From assembly GCA_963576475.1 (NCBI GenBank), contig OY754972.1:12049062-12113061 (forward strand): 64,000 nt of DNA. The letters are read 5' to 3'. Of the stretch, positions 9,101 to 18,843 are shown one piece after another. The translations under genes were made by a program, and so were the position numbers. The notes beneath the pieces were generated by a model, which saw only the letters and a program-made list of their open reading frames with translations, had not been told where the DNA came from and searched no databases. Position 1 is the stretch's first letter, and each line of letters starts with the position of its first letter. The stretch is from Molanna angustata. Taxonomy: Eukaryota; Arthropoda; Insecta; Trichoptera; Molannidae.

Positions 9101-11674
9101 ACCCTATTATATGTATGATGAATATTCTGAAGTCAATGAATTTGATTATATGTCTAAACTTTGTCACCATTGGGAAAGATCAACTGACCTCAAAGATCCT
9201 GGTACTTGTAGAATTGTATGTATTATGTTGTATCATTATTTGATTAAATATGCTAAAATCAACTAATCTCAAAGATCCTGGTACTTGTAGAATTGTATGT
9301 ATTATGTTGCATCATTATTTGATTAAATATGCTAAAATCAACTAATCTCAAATATTCTGGTATTTATAGGATTGTATGTATTTTAATTGCATCATTATTG
9401 GATTATATGCTAAAATCAACTGATCTTTAAGATTCTGGTACCCATACAATTGTATGGTATTTTAATGCATAATTATTGGATTGAGTTTGCTTAAAAATAA
9501 CCTTGATATAATACTATCACAGGGTATAACAATTTAGAGAATTATAAATATATTTTCATTCTACGTGAATGTTGCATCTAATTTCTAAATCAAATTTTCT
9601 AAAAAGTATTACAATAAAAAAAACATACTTTTATTTTGTACATTTTTTGTATATATTTAGTTCCTACATTAATTAAACAAAAGTATTGCACATTTCTTTC
9701 TAAAAATTATTGATTTGTATTGAACATTCTTACGTACATAATCATCACAACACAATGTTGGGTAACCAGCAACAGGTGTGCATTACTTTATAATAGAAGT
9801 ATGACACATGCGTTTTTTCCCCTCACACCAGTCTCGTCACTCCTAAAATGGCAACATTACGAATATGTGGTGAACCTCGTTGCTGAACTATGTGAGATGG
9901 GCCTCTTATATTTTCAATTGTTAACATTGTTGATTCAAAAGAATCTTCATAAACTGAAATTAATAATGTATTCATTTGTCAATTAATTATAATGCTATGT
10001 ATGTCTAGTAACAGTGATATTTTGTTTATCAAATTCATTTGTAAGAGTATCAAAGCAAATCTAAATATGATTTTTTAATGGCAGGACATAAATCAATGTT
10101 ATCTTCTTTTCTGTATTAAATATTATACAATTTTAGGTTAAAATACGGAGTGGAGTTGTACTGGGAAGGGAAGGTGGAGCTATAAAAAGCATGTATTATC
10201 CGTTTTATTTTGGACTGGGTGGAAAAATTGGCAGTGGATCTCAATACATGCCATGGATTCACATTGATGATCTTATAAAATTAATTTTCTTTTGTATAAA
10301 TAATAATGTTACAGGGATATTTAATGGAGTGGCCCCTGATATTATTAAAAACAATCAATTTACCAAGGTAAAATTATTACACTAATTTAACAGTTAAGAT
10401 GTGAATTGTGTTCTAACATAACTCGTTAATATACCATGACATAAATACTGTTGTATATAAATCAATTTGAATCTTCCTAGGGAGTGATTATATAATAAAA
10501 TACCAAGAAGAATCGCTAGCAATTTTTTAGTGTAGTATCATTTGTAAACTTCGTGACTCAGGTATCTAGATATCTGACTCTTAAGCCAAATGTGCCATGT
10601 TCGATTCACAGTATGTACTCAGTTTGGATTTGTGAGATGATTAATATCACAAATTTCGAGAATGTGGCAACTTGTTATTGGATGCATATTAAATTAATAT
10701 TACACATAGTATCTCTTAGTCACCCTAGAAGTAATACAAAATAAAATGAACTAGGTTTGATTGCTAGTCGTGATATGTTGTATAGAAATGCAAGGGCTCA
10801 GTATGTAATTTTTTTTATTTATAATAATTATTTAAAGCCCAATTGGCTCATGACAATAATTTATAGTTAACATTGTAATTGTAATATCATGGTCGTTGAT
10901 GTACAACAACAATACTTGAATTCTTGATACAAAGTCTTGTTTTCAATTCTCGACGGAATGCCTTTTCGTTCATAAGTGTTAGTTGTTCTAGCAATTTATT
11001 GTAGTCACACGGTCATTTGCACATTATTCTTTCATATCCAATTTTTTTATAGCATTCTCAGTTTCAAGGTAATTTTTTGTACGTGTTGATTTGTGTTATC
11101 TGCTCAAGTCTTTGTTCAGGGTCTTCTATTTTTATTTTGTGTATTAGTTTTAATGTTTCATACTATACCATCTTCTGTATGTTTAGTTTCTTTTATGTAT
11201 AATTATTTCAATATGTAAAATGTTTATTATCTGTAAATGATGATGATTTAGAATCATTTAAAATAGTATTAATTATTCAAAGTTATCTTTATATATAATG
11301 ATATGAAATGTGATTCTTTATAGCTTAACCAAGTTCCATTTGTCATATCATATCATATGCACAAGATTTTGTCATATCATATCTACATTTTTTTCCCAAA
11401 TTTTTATTTGTTTCTATGAAAATTGATGTATGATAATTTCAATTGTGTATATTTTTTTCAGTCTTTTGCACAAGCCATGAGACGTCCTCATTTATTTCCT
11501 ATTCCTACTTTTATCATGAACCTGATATTCAATAAAGAGAGAGCTGTAATGTTAACGAAAGGACAAATGGTTATGCCAAAGAGAACAATTGAATCAGGAT
11601 TTCAATTTAAATATTGTGACATTGATGATGCATGTAAAGCCGTGTCTTATTTGGTACCTAAACGTTTTAAATAA
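6150..11674 (+). CDS. SDR39U1: Epimerase family protein SDR39U1-like (complete, five exons)
   Basis: Exons 6150-6171, 6974-7178, 8975-9215, 10137-10367 and 11462-11674 sum to 912 nt, 303 codons plus taa, with every junction in phase and gt/ag at every intron. This is an atypical short-chain dehydrogenase/reductase related to bacterial YfcH; its substrate is not established. Seen: the dinucleotide-binding GGGTGFIG (residues 8-15), SRKP at 33-36, NLAGENV, ISGVGIYPPS where most SDRs have the catalytic Ser-Tyr region, then RSGVVLGREGGA, GLGGKIGSGSQYMPWIHIDD, NGVAP, and the C-terminal DUF1731 block (FAQAMRRPHLFPIP ... RTIESGFQF). Length is close to the human protein's. The ATG was chosen because exon 1 (MIERVLIG) splices exactly onto the Rossmann glycines. 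Intron 2 carries a minisatellite and a mariner derivative, and intron 3 a duplicated donor array. Convergent with NUDCD1. Confidence 0.93.
6765..6930 (+). repeat. SINE family A, 5'-truncated copy in SDR39U1 intron 1
   Basis: Begins 'attcccggtggagacacag' (after the B box), then 'gtgttttcagtctggatctg', 'ctccagaatgtggcaac', 'ttgttattgggtgc', 'agttgcccg', and an A/T-rich 'taaataaataaata' tail. It shares this body with copies at 10553-10745, 45765-45900 and 46400-46633. Confidence 0.75.
6974..7178 (+). CDS. SDR39U1: SDR39U1 exon 2
   Basis: Acceptor 'ataattatag'. Encodes the GGTGFIG loop, SRKP and NLAGEN, ending WTEE across a phase-2 junction at the strong donor gtatgt (7179). Confidence 0.92.
7289..7799 (+). 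repeat. 27-bp minisatellite, about 18-19 copies
   Basis: The unit 'caaacctaaaacaattattc' + 'ttgaaat' (27 bp) is repeated head-to-tail with few substitutions. Because 27 is divisible by 3 and the unit lacks stops, long false reading frames arise on both strands (KPKTIILEI on +, SRIIVLGLI on -). It sits in SDR39U1 intron 2 just upstream of the mariner derivative. Confidence 0.95.
7841..8718 (-). mobile_element. Internally deleted mariner element with TIRs and TA duplication
   Basis: Inverted ends 'cgtggggggacccaaaaata' (7841-) and, inverted, 'cgggtacccaaaaataaat' (to 8718), flanked by TA at 7839-7840 and 8719-8720. On - it encodes mariner blocks: EKFCFLLGKNAAESFLMLKT, VYEWFARFKNGDMSIDDKPR, ILTEDLGMKRVAAKFVPRAL, FLAKNS, PCNFYLFPHMKRGMKG, EQWKHRWDKCISCNGDYFEE. 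The block holding the first two catalytic Asp residues is deleted between 'RALTDN' and 'VTQFLAKN', the third Asp is Asn (PCNF), and frames are broken. At 878 bp it is shorter than the usual 1.3 kb. Non-autonomous and dead. Confidence 0.88.
8975..9215 (+). CDS. SDR39U1: SDR39U1 exon 3
   Basis: Acceptor 'ctttttttag'. First base completes Glu76, then FKKQVYESRIKTTCTLAKA ... NISGVGIYPPS ... STDLKDPGTCRI, ending in phase 0 at donor gtatgt (9216). Confidence 0.93.
9180..9497 (+). repeat. 79-bp tandem repeat spanning the exon 3/intron 3 boundary of SDR39U1
   Basis: Copies start at 9180, 9259, 9338 and 9416. The first contains the last 36 coding bases of exon 3 plus the donor; copies 2 and 3 are close and copy 4 is diverged. 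Copies 2 and 3 keep a donor-like 'attgtatgt' or 'gattgtatgt'. Reading through from exon 3 meets a taa at the start of copy 2, so the first donor is the coding one. Confidence 0.9.
9735..9930 (+). repeat. Repeat family D, diverged copy
   Basis: 'ggtaaccagcaacaggtgtg', 'cacaccagtctcgtcac', 'gtggtgaacctcgttgctga', 'actatgtgagatg' match the better copies at 38422-38850 (+) and 42481-42909 (-). Confidence 0.7.
10137..10367 (+). CDS. SDR39U1: SDR39U1 exon 4
   Basis: Acceptor 'caattttag'. VKIRSGVVLGREGGAIKSM ... GLGGKIGSGSQYMPWIHIDD ... FNGVAPD ... QFTK, 77 codons, phase 0 at both ends, donor gtaaaa. Confidence 0.94.
10553..10745 (+). repeat. SINE family A copy in SDR39U1 intron 4
   Basis: Retains a degraded tRNA-like head ('ctgactcttaagcc', 'gttcgattcac' for the B box) and the body words 'gtttggatttgtgagatgat', 'gagaatgtggcaacttgtta', 'ttagtcacccta'. 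Confidence 0.7.
10810..11175 (-). mobile_element. Probable LINE 3' fragment in SDR39U1 intron 4
   Basis: On - it reads as a decayed C-terminal RT tail (DPEQRLEQITQINTYKKLP..., EKAFRRELKTRL) followed by an A/T tail near 10810-10830 ('ttttttttatttataataat' on +). Two stops interrupt it. The call rests on the characteristic 'F+++LK' end common to Jockey/CR1 elements and is uncertain. Confidence 0.4.
11462..11674 (+). CDS. SDR39U1: SDR39U1 exon 5
   Basis: Acceptor 'tttttttcag'. SFAQAMRRPHLFPIPTFIMN ... RAVMLTKGQMVMPKRTIES ... LVPKRFK taa. This is the DUF1731 domain. Confidence 0.94.
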   Translation, partial: SFAQAMRRPHLFPIPTFIMNLIFNKERAVMLTKGQMVMPKRTIESGFQFKYCDIDDACKAVSYLVPKRFK

Positions 11675-11743
11675 AATTGCTCCATGTTTTAAATTATTTG
11701 TTATTACATTTTTTATATAACTTTATTAAACTGTAGTTTGTTA

Positions 11744-11749
11744 AATAAA
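11744..11749 (+). terminator. Candidate poly(A) signal for SDR39U1
   Basis: AATAAA 70 bp after the stop. A second AATAAA overlaps the stop codon at 11670-11675 and is too close to be the usual one. Confidence 0.5.
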
Positions 11750-12014
11750 TTATTAAAATAATAATGGACTTTTCTTGTTTGGGTACCTATTATTTAGATC
11801 ATAAACATAATTTTACACATGGGCTCCTGGGTACACAAACCATGAAACAATTTTTAAGCCTTTGACGATGTATATGAAAAAGAAATCATGGTACCTGTAG
11901 ATGACACTTGTCTTTGAGCATTGGAATCAGCAGTCATTTATACATGACAATCATCTTAAAAACAAACTTGCTTGCTTCCAAATTTTTACAATATTAAAAA
12001 AAAGAAATTTAATA

Positions 12015-12145
12015 TTATTTATTTTAAGACTACTACAACATACAACCGGTTTTGTGCTAAGCACATTTTCAAGCAGTCAACTAAATTACTTGAAAATGTG
12101 ATTTAACTAGTTTCATGCTAAGCGGTTGTAGACTTAAAATAAATA
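12015..12145. mobile_element. Foldback MITE, about 130 bp
   Basis: The outer arm 'ttatttattttaagactact' pairs with the inverted 'gttgtagacttaaaataaat'. An inner pair around 'gtgctaagcacattttcaag' and 'cttgaaaatgtgatttaact' follows, so nearly the whole element folds. Confidence 0.65.
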
Positions 12146-12301
12146 ACGGGATAATTAAAAAAGTTTTTTAATTTAAATATTATTTCAAAAAAATTTGAAA
12201 TGGAATTCCATGAAACTATCAGTTGAAAAAATTTTATTTGATTGCTTGCTTTTCAAAGAAACACAAGCAAAAAATATAAAATAATTTAAATTGTGAAATC
12301 C

Positions 12302-12493
12302 AAGGCGACAGTTACACGTAAAGTATTTACTGTGATCCATCAATTTAATATTTATAATAAATTAATAATAAAATCCATAAATAAATATTGACATCCATCA
12401 ATACACTAGACTACACGTTCAGTAAATGCCACGATACATCATCAGTATTAATTGACGGATCACAGTAAATACTTTACGTGTAACTGTCGCCTT
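12302..12493. mobile_element. TIR MITE, copy 1 (TIR aaggcgacagttacacg)
   Basis: 35-bp class inverted ends: 'aaggcgacagttacacgtaa' + 'agtatttactgtgat', and the exact inverse at the right end. The interior contains sub-repeats 'atccatcaat'. Second copy at 47480-47696. Confidence 0.85.
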
Positions 12494-12743
12494 AAGCAAC
12501 AAATGACAGTTGTGTCGACAATCTGAAAAATCTATCTGATGCGCTCCGTCCGCTGCACCTGTATGGACCCTAGCTTTTATTGTAATACTTATGTGATATG
12601 AAGAATTATGGGACAGGTTTTAGGCGAAATTGGATAGTAATTTCAAGAGTAGGACCAAGGATTTTATATATAAATATGATTTAACAAAAAAAACATTAGG
12701 GGTAAAAAAGTATGAATAAATTTCAATTTATACAAGAATTTAA

Positions 12744-13246
12744 TCATGTCATTTGAAATGCTGAAATATTTTTTTCTGTGAGAATGTAAAGAATATCATT
12801 GGTAGCACATATACCAAATATTTCACCGTCTTTATCTAAAGAAATGACTTGTTGCTGTCCAACATTAACTGGCCTGTTCTCTCCACTTCCTAACCTCTGT
12901 CTTAATTCACATCCTTCTCTGGGAGCTGCTTTGCTTCTGTAGATGAAAACATGTCTTGTTCCTTCACAGACAACACTGTATTCCATATTGGGGGGACAAA
13001 CTGTAAATTTCTTTTGCTGTTTTGAAGATTGAACATATCCAAATGCCAGTAAAGTTCCCTCGTGTTTAACTGGCCATATCTGTCCATCATCGCACAATTT
13101 TCTGGGCTGCCAGACACATGTGTCTACATCGTGTCTTAGTCCAAGAGCAAGAGGCTCAGTGGGACTCAAGTTTACAGTTAACACCACTTGATGTACACTT
13201 AAAGGTGCCTGGTGGGTGATTTCATGATTCAAAGCATCAAATCTCA
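12744..13246 (-). CDS. NUDCD1: NUDCD1 exon 2 (C-terminal)
   Basis: VRFDALNHEITHQ ... GLRHDVDTCVWQPR ... GQQQVISLDKDGEIFGICAT ... SAFQMT tga. It matches the family's C-terminal half without gaps I could notice. Confidence 0.93.
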
Positions 13247-16105
13247 CTGAAAAAAAAGGAAACTTAATGTTTGCTTCAAATTACATTTTAAGATATATTT
13301 TTACTATGAAACATTGATCGTCAAGTAATCTTATTGGTTGATTAAAATCAGAGTACATCCCTCTACTAAAATTGGTTTGTGCGCATGTTGCTTTGCCTGC
13401 AAACTTTAGTCTGACAAGATCTACTATGTATGAATCTAGCAAAAACAAAAGTAATGGGCACAGAAGACTTCCAGATTAGGGTTGAGGGCAGCAACATAGA
13501 AAGTGTCCAAGAATATAATATATACCTGGAACATAGCATTCAACTGGATAAAGAAAACCAAACTGCTGAACTCAAAAGAAGGATTACGTTGGGCTGCCTT
13601 TGGAAAAGTGGGATATATCTTGAAAAACGGGAAAATACCCATAAACCTGTGAAGTGTATGAAGAGTGTGTGTTGCCGGTTGCTACATAAGGCCTAGAAAC
13701 AGTAACTCTTTCTAAACTAACAGTGCCGAGTCACTCAAAGAATTATGGAAAGAACCATGCTGGGTCTGTCACTAAAAGATAAAATAAGAAATGACACGGT
13801 GAGAGAAATATCAAAAGTAACTGATATAATCCACCATGTGGCGACTCTAAAATGGAAATGGGCAGGACACATAGTCAGAAGCTCAGACGAACAGTGGAAA
13901 AAAGAGTGTGCTGACTTAGAGAACTCGTAAGACAAAGAGAGGTGTGGGGCAACCTCAGCTAAGGTGGAGGGATGATATACAATGATATGCTGGCATGTCC
14001 TGGATGCAAACTGCATAGGACAGGACGACCTGGAGTCAAATGGAGGAGACCTTCCTTCAGGAGTGAACGGAAATAGGCTGAAGAAGGAAGAGAAGAAATG
14101 GCATCTTCTTATTAAACAACTTAGATTTTTTTATAGCTTGGGAACAAATAAATTACATGTAGTAAATAAATTAAAATATTTTGAACTATTATAGAAAATG
14201 AATTTTTTTATTGAAATCAAAAAAAATAAAAAAATTATTCACTCTTAAATAAAAGGCTAAAAAATAATGAACATTTTTTTTTTCAAATTTGAAATTCATT
14301 TTCATCCAACAAGCATGATTTAACAATTTGTAGTCTACCATTATAAGAATAAGAAAATGATTTCAAATTTGAAAAAGGAACGCAGGGACCCATCTTTATT
14401 TTACATCGACACACCTAGGACTAATTACTCACGCAATTCATTTGTTGATAGAGCATGTAATTCTTACAATAAAAACTGTATGAGTGACTCTAGGCTTGAT
14501 ATTTTCACATCGAGTCTCTATACATACAAAAAATGTTTGATGGAGATGGTGAAATTTTAACTGAGTGTTCGGGTATGCCTGCACTGGGACTGGTCTTTCG
14601 ATTGACCCGACAACTTGTTTCTCCAAAAGGGAGCAAATCCCTCTTCTCTCCTCACCCTTTTCCTCTCCCTGACCCTCCCCTATATCCTAAACCCTCTGTT
14701 TTTAATTAACTAAAACACAATATTCATAATACTAAATAAGAACTTTGTAATTGGCACTATGAATTGATGTAATTTTATATTATTTTTAATACAACTTAAA
14801 GCGGTAAAGTTCATTAAAAAAAATAATAAATTGACACAGTTATTTTTCCAATAGCTATCAATGAATTGAGACTGAAAAATTACCCAAACAAGTATTTTCT
14901 TCAGAAACTGCGTCACATTCTTCGAGTTGCTGATTACTGAAAGCTGGTGCAGCACTTTCCGCATCTGCTTCATTTTCACTGCACAAGTGGGCAAGTCGTT
15001 GGTGAATCGATTCAACCAATTCTGGGTCTAAAATATGCTCTCCATTTGGGTCTCCGCCCTTCAACAGTTCACTCCACATTATTCCCGATGACTCTTTTGT
15101 TAGCAGGATATCTAATTTTCCATTTCCATCCACATTCCAAGTAGTGAGATCTGCATCAATAGTCAAACTCAACTGTCCTTTCAACAATTCTATTTCGTTA
15201 TAAGATACACTTACAGATTTATTATTTGTTTCTATTTTCAAGAGAGACTTATCGTAATTTTTGGGTACATTTAATGTCACAGTTATATCTTCGCTCGTCT
15301 GAAGCCAGGTATAAATAATGTTTTTTTGGATTTTGATTTCTTCTATGGTGTTGTTTGAATCACAAGTGAAACTAAATGAATGGTCACTGGCGACATACAC
15401 TCCTTGGCACTTTGGTTCTAAAGCTACATAATGTAAACAACCTTGGCCTTTTAATTGTTTAGTAGAAGATAAATTCCACGATTGAATGTCTCTTTCCAAG
15501 ACTACCCATTCAATGACAGTATCAAATGTTTTATCTCTCTGTTGAATGTGTTGTAAAAGACAATGAATAGTTTCTTTTCCATTTTCATATTCCACCCTAC
15601 TGTCTGCAATGACAAAACACTTATCCGGACCCAGAATTTGATCAGAAAATACACAGTTCCATTTATTAGCAGCCTTAGTTCTGTTACCTGTTTTCACAAT
15701 ATGTAATGAACCCGCACCGTCGGATATTATTGCATATTGTTCAGAGCAAAACTTAAGTGATATTTGATAATGTCCTGGTTGACGTTCTATGTGAGACGGT
15801 ATGTCAAAAACTTGATATTCTATTATTAATTGACGGTCTTCTGTAAAATTCGCTTTGTTTACATTCCATTTCTCGTCAATAAAATAAATACCACTGTTGG
15901 TCCAAAAATCGTACACCAAATGATTATGAAGACCAAATAGTTTAGCATGTATCAAAGAATACTGGTCTTCACTCGGAAATACTCGGTCAATTTTTATATC
16001 ATAAACCGTCCGCCACGTAGGTATGGATTCTAAAGATAATTTGTAACCGTCAAAATTTGGACGAAGCAATGCTCTGTTGGGTCTCAATTCTACTAAGCAC
16101 TTCAT
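12744..16105 (-). CDS. NUDCD1: NudC domain-containing protein 1 (NUDCD1/CML66 homologue), complete
   Basis: Two coding exons on -, 16105-14884 and 13246-12744 (1222 + 503 nt = 575 codons including tga; 574 aa against 583 in human). NUDCD1 is a NudC-family HSP90-associated adaptor. Seen: NFDGYKLSLE near the N-terminus as in the human protein, a beta-propeller-like N-terminal region, a CS/p23 domain at about residues 264-350 (IYTWLQTSEDITVTLNVP ... TTWNVDG), the conserved QLEECD before the splice junction, then LRHDVDTCVWQPR, LAFGYVQSSKQQKKF and VFIYR. The junction is phase 1 (donor ggtaat, acceptor tttttcag) and joins Gly/Val codons cleanly. Open frame continues 27 nt upstream to a GTG; the first ATG (MKCLVEL) is preferred. 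The intron contains antisense LINE fragments. Confidence 0.93.
13427..14110 (+). mobile_element. RTE-type LINE fragment in NUDCD1 intron
   Basis: On + it encodes MNLAKTKVMGTEDFQIRVEG with SVQEYNIYLEHSIQLDKENQ (the family's 'YLG..I..D....EI..RI' block), then after a frame break ERTMLGLSLKDKIRNDTVRE and ATLKWKWAGHIVRSSDEQW, the C-terminal blocks of lepidopteran endonuclease/reverse transcriptases. Stops and frameshifts are present. Catalytic RT motifs are absent (5' truncation). Antisense to the host gene. Confidence 0.82.
14350..14700 (+). mobile_element. Second LINE C-terminal fragment in NUDCD1 intron
   Basis: PRTNYSRNSFVDRACNSYNK followed by DIFTSSLYTYKK is the typical last block of R1/Jockey-type RTs ('RTN...SP..R....N.....DIF..SL..FK'). 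It is followed by a 3'-UTR-like stretch. Truncated at its 5' end. Confidence 0.6.
14884..16105 (-). CDS. NUDCD1: NUDCD1 exon 1 (N-terminal, CS domain)
   Basis: Start ATG at 16105. Ends ...EENTCL plus one base of the next codon at donor ggtaat (14883-). An open-frame call running to 14858 includes intronic residues. Confidence 0.93.
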
Positions 16106-16992
16106 TTTGGTACGAAATTTTAACCTGTTCACAAATTATTTTTTAAATCAACGATCAAGAACCGGCTAGCGAATGGCGGAGTAGCGTATTTACTTTATTC
16201 GAGTATTGAAGGCGGTATTCAATTTATTTATTGATAACAATGTAAATATAGCAATTGCAATATTACAATGACTTTTGACATTCCATAGAAAATATTTGAC
16301 ATTATCATGACCACTTAGGTACTCATATTGACAATAATTGTTCTTCATAATTTCGATTTTATTTAGGTATAAGACAAAACATGAGAAATATATACGGAGG
16401 AAATAGATATATAAACCCATAGCCTACTGTCATACATCATATAGGCTAAGGTAAACCTGTGTATACCTGTAGGCTAAGGTAAACCCCATCTATAATATAG
16501 TGGATAGGTATGAAGGGCGAACTTAACGCCAAGAAGCACGTAGTGGGGTGAGGATTTTGACGCTTCAAAACTCTGGTGCTCGCCCAACTGCTTGAAAACG
16601 GAAGCGGTCTAAGCAGAATAAAATGCGCATCCGTCAAAAAAAAGAAAGAAAATGAAGCTAATCGTCAATAATAATCACATTCAAATACGAATAAATTAGT
16701 ACCTAATGAAAAGAAAAGATATTTATTCAAGAAATAAACAAACCTGTAAATTTGGTATCAATTTTAAAAGAAAACAATGTAAACGTGTATTTAATAGCTT
16801 TGAAAAAATCCACTTAGATATTTTTGAAATTTTTAATTGGTTTTAGTTTTTTTTAACATAATACATCTTTGCAAGAAATGTTATTACCTAGGTACCTATA
16901 CTGTAAAATTCCCGAAAAAAATAAAATAAAATTGCAGAACTACCGAAATGTTAGCCAAAATTAGATTAGAATGGGCCTAATAACTAAAAAAA

Positions 16993-17368
16993 TATGAACA
17001 TTGTAGTAGGTAGTACATCTCAAACTTTTTTTAACAATTATTATAAAAATTGAATTTAGTGACGATATCGTTTCATACAATTTGTAAGACAGTACCTATA
17101 CACTACACAATATCTCACTTAATAGTTTGAACCTACTTAATTTCCAAAAATACATACATACCATCATGGTGTAGGAAAAACAGACTGACCTCCATACTAT
17201 CCTATCCTGACCTACATACCTACATGTTTTATATAGAAATCAAAATATCTTAAAATGTTTATAAATTTGTGTTTAAGTGTTTATAATTCGATACGTATTC
17301 TTCACATGCATGCATACTATCGCCATCGACAGTTGGATCTCATGTGTTACATGCAACATTGCAACTAG
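16993..17368 (+). repeat. Partial copy (3' part) of the stem-loop repeat family
   Basis: 'gaatttagtgacgatatcgt', 'ccatactatcctatcctgac', 'atcgacagttggatctcatg' and 'tgttacatgcaac' in family order. The end is altered by a small duplication ('caacattgcaactag'). Confidence 0.8.
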
Positions 17369-17880
17369 ATTAATCTTAAATTACTCAAGTTCTATTGGAC
17401 CTAGAAAGATGTTTGATTCCTTATTTATAAGAGAATTTTACAAGGTTTAATTATGTTATGCTATGTAAATATGCACGGTAAGATAGTGTTTTTAATAATT
17501 CTGAAAAAAATATTTGTTTGTTCAGTGTCAAAGCTTTACATCGTAAAATTAACAGAATAGGATCGCAATGGGATAAAACTATTCTTATATATATTATCTT
17601 TTATTGAAAATAAATCATATAATTAAAATAGTGTATTTATTGTAACTTTTCTTCTTCATCTTAGCCATGTTCGATTTACTCTTCTATACTTTTCCTTTGG
17701 GATCTGTCTTGAGCTGTTGCTGCCATCAATTCAAACTCATAAGATAGGGAAATAAAAGACAAAATCCGAATGAAATAATTTTTACTTCTTATTTTATTTT
17801 GTATTTGATCAATCTGTTTTACATAAGTATTATGTCGTAGACCAGTATTTCTCAAACGGAGAAAATCTCGTGTCGTAGAC

Positions 17881-18166
17881 CAGCGTTTCCCAAAGTACGT
17901 GGTCCGTAAGAGCATCGCGGGAGAGTTCGGTTAAAATAGTTTTTAACTTTTTTTGATACGCAATATACTTTCTTATATCGTCTATATGTTGTTAATTAAA
18001 ATAGGTTCTCAATTGGTTTACTTTATTTTCATTGATTTGTTTTTGTTTTACTTTATTTTCATTGGTATATTTTCATTAATGGTATATTTTTTTATTGTGG
18101 TCCGTATGGGTGGTCCATTGTAATTCACTTTCAGGCTGGTTGATATCCGCGGGTTGTGAACCACTG
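17881..18166. mobile_element. hAT-like MITE with near-perfect 8-bp target duplication
   Basis: Ends 'cagcgtttcccaaag' and, inverted, 'cagtggttcacaacc', of the CAGNG-TTTCNCAA type seen in hAT elements. Flanked by tcgtagac (17873-17880) and tcgtagtc (18167-18174), 7 of 8 identical. Interior AT-rich, non-coding. A separate stub, 'tcgtagaccagtatttctca', lies just upstream at 17834. Confidence 0.8.
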
Positions 18167-18438
18167 TCGTAGTCCGATAGTAAAATTCGATAGATTTTGA
18201 TAATGGATGTTGGTTTGCGTAGATATATCTATTGCTCATACTTTTGATTTGTATTTTTGATATTATCTAATACCAATTGGTATTCCACAAGTAATAAATA
18301 AATATTATTTTTAAATCTTAGTATAACCAATCGATCATCATAACATTTTTTCTATATTTAAAATATTTAGTCCCTCACAGCTAAAATATATTATACATAC
18401 ATCTTATGAATTAACATTCTTAGAATCATGGTTCATAA

Positions 18439-18444
18439 TTTATT
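18439..18444 (-). terminator. Candidate poly(A) signal for PNP
   Basis: AATAAA on -, about 200 bp after the stop. A closer AATAAT-type variant lies near 18620-18630. Confidence 0.3.
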
Positions 18445-18645
18445 ATAATTACCTAAAATTCGTTAAACATATATATTATTATGACTTCTAAGTATATAAT
18501 TGAAAGTAACTAAAGTAAGTATTATGTACCTACATATATATATTACCAATGAAATCATGATGCAATCGATAAATTTGATAAAAAAAATCCTTATACAAAT
18601 CGAATCTCCCCGAAATAAACCTATTATTGATATTTTTTTGAAAGA

Positions 18646-18843
18646 CTATTTTAATTTGTCTTCTTGTGCTATGTGGTTTACTAATTTAGATACGAATTTG
18701 ACCAAAGTTGCTTGGGCTAATTTTCCAACATCCATCACTTCTTCGTGATTGGCTTCACTGTTGCTATCATAATCCATGTTGCATAAATTTGTTATCAAGC
18801 TAAATGCAAAGACAGTTATGTCGCAATGTCTTGCTGTGATAAC
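18646..18843 (-). CDS. PNP: PNP exon 6
   Basis: Acceptor 'tttctttcag'; [19 protein letters not shown] ... [20 protein letters not shown], stop tag at 18648-18646. Carries Asn276 and His290. No + strand frame here is real. Confidence 0.95.
   Translation of the reverse strand, partial: VITARHCDITVFAFSLITNLCNMDYDSNSEANHEEVMDVGKLAQATLVKFVSKLVNHIAQEDKLK

Larger units (their letters stand above)
11675..12743. other. Intergenic region between convergent SDR39U1 and NUDCD1
   Basis: Holds the two 3' UTRs and two MITEs (12015-12145 and 12302-12493). TTTATT at 12576-12581 could be the NUDCD1 poly(A) signal on -, 163 bp after its stop. Nothing else was recognised. Confidence 0.6.
16133..18645. other. 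Intergenic region NUDCD1 to PNP 3' end
   Basis: Holds the NUDCD1 promoter area (no TATA seen). At 16440-16640 is a sequence ending in an A-rich run that looks like a retrocopied 3' end of unknown family. Also here are a partial stem-loop family repeat (16993-17368) and a hAT MITE (17881-18166). TTTATT at 18439-18444 could be the PNP poly(A) signal on -. Confidence 0.6.

Noticed and set aside
12902..13117. Second minus-strand frame within NUDCD1 exon 2
   Set aside because: Alternative-frame shadow of the real coding sequence.
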